Both the position numbers and the translations under genes were made by a program. Below the pieces are notes generated by a model. The model saw nothing but the letters and a program-made list of their open reading frames with translations. It made no database searches and had not been told where the DNA came from. A stretch of 9,539 bases of DNA from an uncultured Gemmatimonadota bacterium (GTDB lineage: Bacteria > Gemmatimonadota > Gemmatimonadetes > Gemmatimonadales > Gemmatimonadaceae): the NCBI GenBank assembly GCA_903906325.1, contig CAIVJV010000174.1, positions 1 to 9,539 on the forward strand, in the 5' to 3' direction. Shown in pieces: positions 5,990 to 9,539 of the stretch (position 1 is its first letter; the number at the start of each line of letters is the position of its first letter).

Positions 5990-7269
5990 TGCGCACCGGA
6001 CTCGACATCGCGGTCGTCGGCGGGGGGATCGCCGGGCTCTCGGCGGCCTGGCGGCTCAGCGCCCGGCATCGCGTGACGTTGTTGGAGAAGCACCCCGTGG
6101 TCGGGATGGACGCGCATTCGCTGGACCTCCCGCACGACGGGCGCACGGCCCGGATCGACGTCCCGCTCCGCGTGATCTATGAGGGTTACTATCCGACCCT
6201 CATCGGGCTCTACCACGCGCTGGGCGTCCAGCTCGAGCGGACGAACTACGCCGGCTCGTTCAGCGTGCTGGAGGGCGCGACCTACTTCCGGTATGCCAAC
6301 TGGATCGTCGGCGGGCGGTCGGTCCCGTTGCCCGCGCTGCCGGTGGGGGCGCGCGCACTCCGCATCAGTCGCGACCTCCTGCGCTTCTACCGGATGGCCC
6401 CGACGGCGCTCGCCGACCTCGGCGCGAGCGAGGAGCCGCTGGGGAGCTGGCTCGACCGCGCGGGGCTCGGCCCCGACTTCACCGATGGCTTCCTGCTCCC
6501 CACCTTCGCCGCCGTCTGCACCTGTTCGACGACGGCGGTGCGTGCCTATCCGGCGCGGATCATCCTCGACTACCTCACACGGGGCCTCACCTTCGGCGGC
6601 GTGCGACGCGTGGTGCTCGGGACGCGCGAGGTGGTGCGGCGACTCACCGAGACCGTCCACGAGGTCCGATGTGGCGTCGCCGTCCGGCGCATCGCCCCGA
6701 CGGCGGATGGCGTGCACATCGCGTGGGAGGGGGGCGAGGCGCGGTACGACCATGTGGTCCTCGCGACGCAGGCCAATCAGGCCGCGCGCCTACTCGATGC
6801 GGACTTCGCGCGGGAACGCGAGGCGCTGGAGCGCTTCGGGTATGAGTCGAGCGAGGTGGTGGTGCACACCGATCCGCGGTTGGCGCCACGCGACCGCCGA
6901 CGGTGGGCGCCGGTCAATATGGTGATCGATCCCCTGCTCGACCGCCCGATGGCGACGATCTGGATGAACCGTGTCCAGCCCACGCTCGCCGGCGGCTCCC
7001 CCGTCTTCCAAACGTGGAATCCGATCGTGGAGCCCATGGCCTCGCGGGTCTATGCACGGGCCAGCTTCGAGCGGCCGGTCGTGAATGCGCGGGCGCTCGA
7101 AGGGGCGCGGCTCGTCGACCAGCTCCAGTCGGAGCCCGACCGGCGCCTCTGGTGCTGTGGCTCGTACCTCGGCCCGGGGATCCCCCTCCTCGAGAGCGCG
7201 ACGGCCACGGCCGCCACGGTCGCGCGGGCGATCGAGGGCGTGGCGTCGTCGCGCTCGCCCTTCCCCTGA
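5989..7269 (+). CDS. FAD-dependent amine-oxidase-like oxidoreductase, substrate unknown
   Basis: The protein has 426 residues. The N-terminal dinucleotide-binding fold is clear: DIAVVGGGIAGLSAAW with GxGxxG at 11-16, and Glu33 at the end of the second strand to bind the FAD ribose. The C-terminal FAD motif is also clear: LWCCGSYLGPGIPLLESA (387-404). The layout resembles predicted NAD/FAD-binding proteins of the COG2907 type and other amine-oxidase or desaturase-like flavoenzymes. After the Glu, the usual GG(R/H) reads VVGMDAHS, so Met replaces the second Gly. No signal peptide or membrane segment is seen. TGATG joins it to argJ, with no good Shine-Dalgarno, indicating translational coupling. 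COG2907-type genes often adjoin cyclopropane-fatty-acid synthase genes, but none is here. The substrate cannot be read from sequence, and a link to arginine metabolism is only suggested by position. Confidence 0.85.
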   Translation: MRTGLDIAVVGGGIAGLSAAWRLSARHRVTLLEKHPVVGMDAHSLDLPHDGRTARIDVPLRVIYEGYYPTLIGLYHALGVQLERTNYAGSFSVLEGATYFRYANWIVGGRSVPLPALPVGARALRISRDLLRFYRMAPTALADLGASEEPLGSWLDRAGLGPDFTDGFLLPTFAAVCTCSTTAVRAYPARIILDYLTRGLTFGGVRRVVLGTREVVRRLTETVHEVRCGVAVRRIAPTADGVHIAWEGGEARYDHVVLATQANQAARLLDADFAREREALERFGYESSEVVVHTDPRLAPRDRRRWAPVNMVIDPLLDRPMATIWMNRVQPTLAGGSPVFQTWNPIVEPMASRVYARASFERPVVNARALEGARLVDQLQSEPDRRLWCCGSYLGPGIPLLESATATAATVARAIEGVASSRSPFP

Positions 7270-7313
7270 TGCCCCGATGGGCGCAGGATTGAACGATCAT
7301 CCTTTCCTCCTGC

Positions 7314-7317
7314 GGAG
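7314..7317 (+). promoter_or_regulatory. Shine-Dalgarno of the M20 amidohydrolase
   Basis: GGAG stands 5 bases before the ATG at 7323, in the 53-base gap after the flavoprotein gene. It fixes the start that yields a complete signal peptide. No terminator hairpin is seen in the gap, so read-through from argJ is likely. Confidence 0.6.
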
Positions 7318-7322
7318 CTCCG

Positions 7323-8612
7323 ATGTCGCGTCTCGTCCTGTCGCTCGCCCTCCTCGTGACCGCCACCCTCCCCGGCGCGGCGCAGGGATCACGCCTCGCG
7401 GATGAGCTCGACCGCCGCGTCACGGCGGTGAATCCCCAGGTCGTCGCCTGGCGGCGGGACATCCACGAACATCCCGAGCTCGGGATGCAGGAGACGCGCA
7501 CGGCGGCACTGGTCGCCGCGCATCTCCGGACGCTCGGGATGGAGGTGCGCACGGGGGTGGGCGGCACGGGCGTCGTCGGCGTGCTGAAGGGAGGGAAGCC
7601 TGGGAAGGTCGTGGCACTCCGTGCCGACATGGACGCGCTCCCCGTGACCGAGCTGGTGGACCTCCCCTTCAAATCGAAGGTGCGTACGGTCTGGAACGGG
7701 CAGGAGACCGGCGTCATGCATGCCTGCGGGCATGACAACCACGTCGCGATCCTGATGGGGACGGCCGAGGTGCTCGCGGGGATGCGCGCACAGATCGCGG
7801 GCACGGTGGTCTTCCTCTTCCAGCCCGCCGAGGAGGGTCCCGGTGGCGCCGAACCGATGATCCGCGATGGGGCGATGGACGACCCGAAGGTCGATGCGGT
7901 CTTCGGTCTCCATGTCTGGCCCATGCCGGCCGGCGATATCGCGGTGCGGTCCGGGCCGATCATGGCGGCCTCGAACTCCTTCCATGTGACGGTACGCGGT
8001 CGGCAGTCGCATGGCGCGGCCCCGTGGGCCGGGGTCGATCCGATCGTCGTCAGCGCCCAGATCGTCAGTGCGCTGCAGACGGTGGTGAGCCGGCAGGTGA
8101 ACATCACCGAGCTCCCGGCGATCGTCACGGTCGCGATGTTCCACGGCGGGGTGCGAGAGAACATCATCCCCGACACCGTGATGCTCGGCGGGACGATCCG
8201 CACCTTCAGCGAGCCGCAGAAGCGACTGGTGTTCTCCTCCGTGGAGCGGATCGCCACGCAGATCGCCGCGAGCGCCGGGGCGACGGCGCGCGTCACGATC
8301 GACTCCGGCTACCCGGTGACGGACAACGACCCCGCATTGACCGAGCGGATGCTGCCGACCTTGCGGCGGGCGGTCGGGGTGGAGCGGGTGCAGATCGCGC
8401 CGATGATCACCGGGGCCGAGGACTTCTCACTCTTCCAGAAGCGGGCGCCCGGGGTGTTCTTCTTCCTCGGCATCACGCCGCGCGATCAGGACCACACCAA
8501 GGCCCCGTCGAACCACTCGCCGTACTTCTTCGCGGACGAGTCGGCCTTGCCAGCGGGAGTGAAGGCGCTGAGCGCGCTCGCCCTCGAGTACCTCGGGGCC
8601 GCACCGCGCTGA
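7323..8612 (+). CDS. Exported M20D-type metal-dependent amidohydrolase/peptidase
   Basis: The protein has 429 residues and belongs to the family of N-acyl-amino-acid amidohydrolases, hippurate hydrolases and IAA-amino-acid hydrolases, which cleave an amide bond to release an amino acid. The signal peptide is residues 1 to about 21 (MSRLVLSLALLVTATLPGAA), so it acts outside the cytoplasm, whereas many relatives are cytosolic. The dinuclear metal ligands of M20D enzymes can all be placed: Cys135 and His137 (HACGHDNH), Glu171 with neighbouring Glu170 as general base (QPAEEGPGG), His197 (GLHVWP) and His398 (NHSPYFFADE). RADMDALPV (100-108), the lid-domain segment SHGAAPW (229-235) and GAEDFSLF (364-371) are also typical. 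It follows the flavoprotein gene by 53 bases, likely in the argJ unit. Its substrate is unknown; an N-acyl amino acid or small peptide is expected. No N-acetylornithine deacetylase role is implied, since those belong to a different M20 subfamily. Confidence 0.93.
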   Translation: MSRLVLSLALLVTATLPGAAQGSRLADELDRRVTAVNPQVVAWRRDIHEHPELGMQETRTAALVAAHLRTLGMEVRTGVGGTGVVGVLKGGKPGKVVALRADMDALPVTELVDLPFKSKVRTVWNGQETGVMHACGHDNHVAILMGTAEVLAGMRAQIAGTVVFLFQPAEEGPGGAEPMIRDGAMDDPKVDAVFGLHVWPMPAGDIAVRSGPIMAASNSFHVTVRGRQSHGAAPWAGVDPIVVSAQIVSALQTVVSRQVNITELPAIVTVAMFHGGVRENIIPDTVMLGGTIRTFSEPQKRLVFSSVERIATQIAASAGATARVTIDSGYPVTDNDPALTERMLPTLRRAVGVERVQIAPMITGAEDFSLFQKRAPGVFFFLGITPRDQDHTKAPSNHSPYFFADESALPAGVKALSALALEYLGAAPR

Positions 8613-8635
8613 GCCGCGCGGCGGCACGGATGGGT

Positions 8636-9151
8636 TCAGGCGGCGAGGGACTCGCCGCAGCTGACGCAGAAGCGCGCGTCACCCGAGGGGACCGGCGCCT
8701 GACACCGCAGGCAGACGGCCTCGAGATAGCGGCCGCAGTCGGAGCAGAAGAGGGCATCGGACTCTGGGCGCGGTCCGCACTGCCCGCAGGCCGTCTGCCG
8801 CGTGCGCATCCGCGCGATCAGTCGCTCGGCGGCATCGTCGGTCGCTCGGGCCGATCGCGCCTCGCTCGACGGTGCCCCCTGCTCGCGCCCGCGCAACTCG
8901 GCGAGGGCCTGTGGCGCATAGGTCGCGCGCAGGATCGCGTAGTCATCATCGGAGAGCTTGCCGGTGGCGCGGTCGAACTCGACCTCGCGGAGCGCCTCGA
9001 TGGCGCTCGATGCCTCGTCGGTCCTGCCGGCGACGCGTGCGCTCGGCGGGACGATGGGACGAGCGGCCCCGGTCTCCGCCCGGAGGATCGGGAAGAGCAC
9101 ATAGGCCAACGCCACGACGGCGAGGCCGCTTCCGACGAGGAGCGGGATCAT
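8636..9151 (-). CDS. Membrane-anchored CcmI-like protein with double zinc ribbon
   Basis: The protein has 171 residues. Residues 2-22 form one transmembrane helix (LLVGSGLAVVALAYVLF). The segment 50-88 (ALREVEFDRATGKLSDDDYA) resembles the region after the first helix of CcmI-type cytochrome c biogenesis proteins, with the same acidic-helix, GKLS, DY pattern. Residues 122-165 hold four CxxC knuckles (122/125, 136/139, 147/150, 162/165), fitting two zinc ribbons of the double-zinc-ribbon type. The start at 9151 is supported by AGGAGG six bases upstream and by a methionine followed at once by the membrane helix; a longer open frame back to 9313 overlaps the ccmH-like gene and is Arg-rich nonsense. 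It lies one base after the ccmH-like stop, so it is probably co-translated and linked to cytochrome c maturation. Typical CcmI proteins carry TPRs instead of zinc ribbons. Its biochemical function is unknown. Confidence 0.8.
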   Translation of the reverse strand: MIPLLVGSGLAVVALAYVLFPILRAETGAARPIVPPSARVAGRTDEASSAIEALREVEFDRATGKLSDDDYAILRATYAPQALAELRGREQGAPSSEARSARATDDAAERLIARMRTRQTACGQCGPRPESDALFCSDCGRYLEAVCLRCQAPVPSGDARFCVSCGESLAA

Positions 9152-9152
9152 C

Positions 9153-9539
9153 TCACCCCTCCTCGCGGATCGCCCGATCGAGGCGAGCCAGCTCGTCGTC
9201 GCTGACTCCGGGGAGCGCCGCGCCACGCGCGAGGGGAGCCGCCGGGGCCTGCGCGGCCGCGCGCTGCGCCTCCGCCCGCCACTTCCGCAGCAGCACCGTG
9301 AGCGCGATCCCACCGACGGCGAGGACCACGCCGGGCGCGACGTAGCCCGCCCAATTGAACCCCTCCTTCTTCGGCGCGGTCAGCGCGACCTCGCCATAGG
9401 TCTCCACGAAGGCGTCGAGGATCTCTTGCTCGGTGTAGCCCCCCGCGACCAACCGCAGCACGTCGCGGTGCATCGCCGGCGAGGTCGAGCAGGTGAAGTC
9501 CGTGGTGCGGCAGGTATAGACGTCGAGGATGCACCCGCA
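9153..9539 (-). CDS. ccmH: CcmH-like cytochrome c maturation protein (5' end cut by right edge)
   Basis: CcmH proteins are membrane-bound, periplasm-facing thiol oxidoreductases that keep apocytochrome c cysteines reduced for heme attachment (system I). 128 codons plus the stop are visible. The fragment opens with Cys-Gly-Cys, then ILDVYTCRTTDFTC, then MHRDVLRLVAGGYTEQEI and LDAFVETYGEVALTAP. This is the family pattern of a redox Cys motif, a helical hairpin and the YGE...L.P segment. A transmembrane helix follows (YVAPGVVLAVGGIALTVLL) and then an acidic tail ending DDELARLDRAIREEG. The frame is open to the right edge, so the signal or first helix and the complete motif are missing; the internal ATG at 9471-9473 is not the true start. 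The visible CGC suggests a CxCGC-type motif rather than the classical LRCxxC. The neighbouring gene also looks cytochrome-c-related. Family call is good; the exact redox motif cannot be completed. Confidence 0.82.
   Translation of the reverse strand, partial: CGCILDVYTCRTTDFTCSTSPAMHRDVLRLVAGGYTEQEILDAFVETYGEVALTAPKKEGFNWAGYVAPGVVLAVGGIALTVLLRKWRAEAQRAAAQAPAAPLARGAALPGVSDDELARLDRAIREEG
9158..9163 (-). promoter_or_regulatory. Consensus Shine-Dalgarno of the zinc-ribbon gene, inside ccmH-like 3' end
   Basis: AGGAGG on the minus strand ends six bases before the ATG at 9151. It is encoded within the last codons (Arg-Glu-Glu-Gly) of the ccmH-like gene, whose TGA sits between it and the start. It is among the best ribosome binding sites in the window and decides the start of the downstream gene. 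Confidence 0.7.

Noticed and set aside
7269..7292. A 7-codon frame (MPRWAQD) overlapping the flavoprotein stop
   Set aside because: It is too short to support, has no ribosome binding site of its own, and shows no leader-peptide or attenuator structure.
6914..8296. A 460-codon open frame on the minus strand opposite the flavoprotein and amidohydrolase genes
   Set aside because: Its product is Ser/Arg/Thr-rich without domains, and it crosses two well-supported genes on the other strand.
8613..8622. The palindrome GCCGCGCGGC between the convergent amidohydrolase and zinc-ribbon genes
   Set aside because: The stem is only about 4 bp with a 2-base loop and no T-run, which is not enough to call a terminator in DNA this GC-rich.
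8024..9205. A 393-codon plus-strand open frame running from the amidohydrolase gene into the zinc-ribbon region
   Set aside because: It overlaps the M20 gene in another frame and is antisense to the zinc-ribbon gene. Its product is Arg-rich low-complexity sequence.
9152..9313. An extended N-terminus for the zinc-ribbon protein
   Set aside because: It overlaps the ccmH-like coding region in another frame. The ATG at 9151 has a near-perfect ribosome binding site and leads straight into a membrane helix.

Overview
The window is chromosomal DNA of very high GC content, densely coding, from a bacterium that probably has two membranes. A periplasmic Spy/CpxP-like protein, a secreted M20 amidohydrolase and a CcmH-type cytochrome c maturation protein all point to a diderm with c-type cytochromes. 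The style of the proteins and the layout would fit Gemmatimonadota, but that is an impression from family resemblance and not a proven assignment. I see no tRNA, rRNA, CRISPR array, transposase, integrase, phage gene or attachment site. No intergenic gap exceeds about 131 bases. Base composition looks even throughout, so nothing suggests recent transfer.

Left part (1-2509, minus strand): most of uvrA, the damage-recognition ATPase of nucleotide excision repair. Its last roughly 100 codons lie beyond the left edge. A 101-base divergent gap separates it from a plus-strand pair (2611-3905). The first gene of the pair encodes a protein with a Pro/Ala/Val-rich linker and TPR repeats. The second overlaps it by 4 bases and encodes a stand-alone GNAT acetyltransferase resembling the N-acetylglutamate synthase domain of ArgA. 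A perfect 12-bp inverted repeat follows, in the convergent gap before a minus-strand Spy/CpxP-like LTxxQ protein (3963-4688).

Middle (4820-8612, plus strand): a probable three-gene transcription unit. It holds argJ (glutamate/ornithine N-acetyltransferase), an FAD-dependent amine-oxidase-like flavoprotein whose start overlaps the argJ stop, and, 53 bases later, an exported M20D-type amidohydrolase. With the NAGS-like GNAT upstream, the area contains two arginine-biosynthesis acetyl-transfer enzymes. The ArgJ keeps its autoprocessing and catalytic residues but departs from two well-conserved family motifs.

Right part (8636-9539, minus strand): the 3' part of a ccmH-like gene, cut by the right edge, and one base downstream a membrane-anchored protein with four CxxC knuckles. 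Its middle part resembles CcmI-type proteins. Both are probably the end of a cytochrome c biogenesis operon entering from the right.

Most of the window is ordinary housekeeping and accessory metabolism. I do not see a clear undescribed defence or mobile system. The points most worth a second look are the divergent ArgJ, the argJ-flavoprotein-amidohydrolase linkage, the NAGS-like GNAT, and the CcmH plus zinc-ribbon pair.
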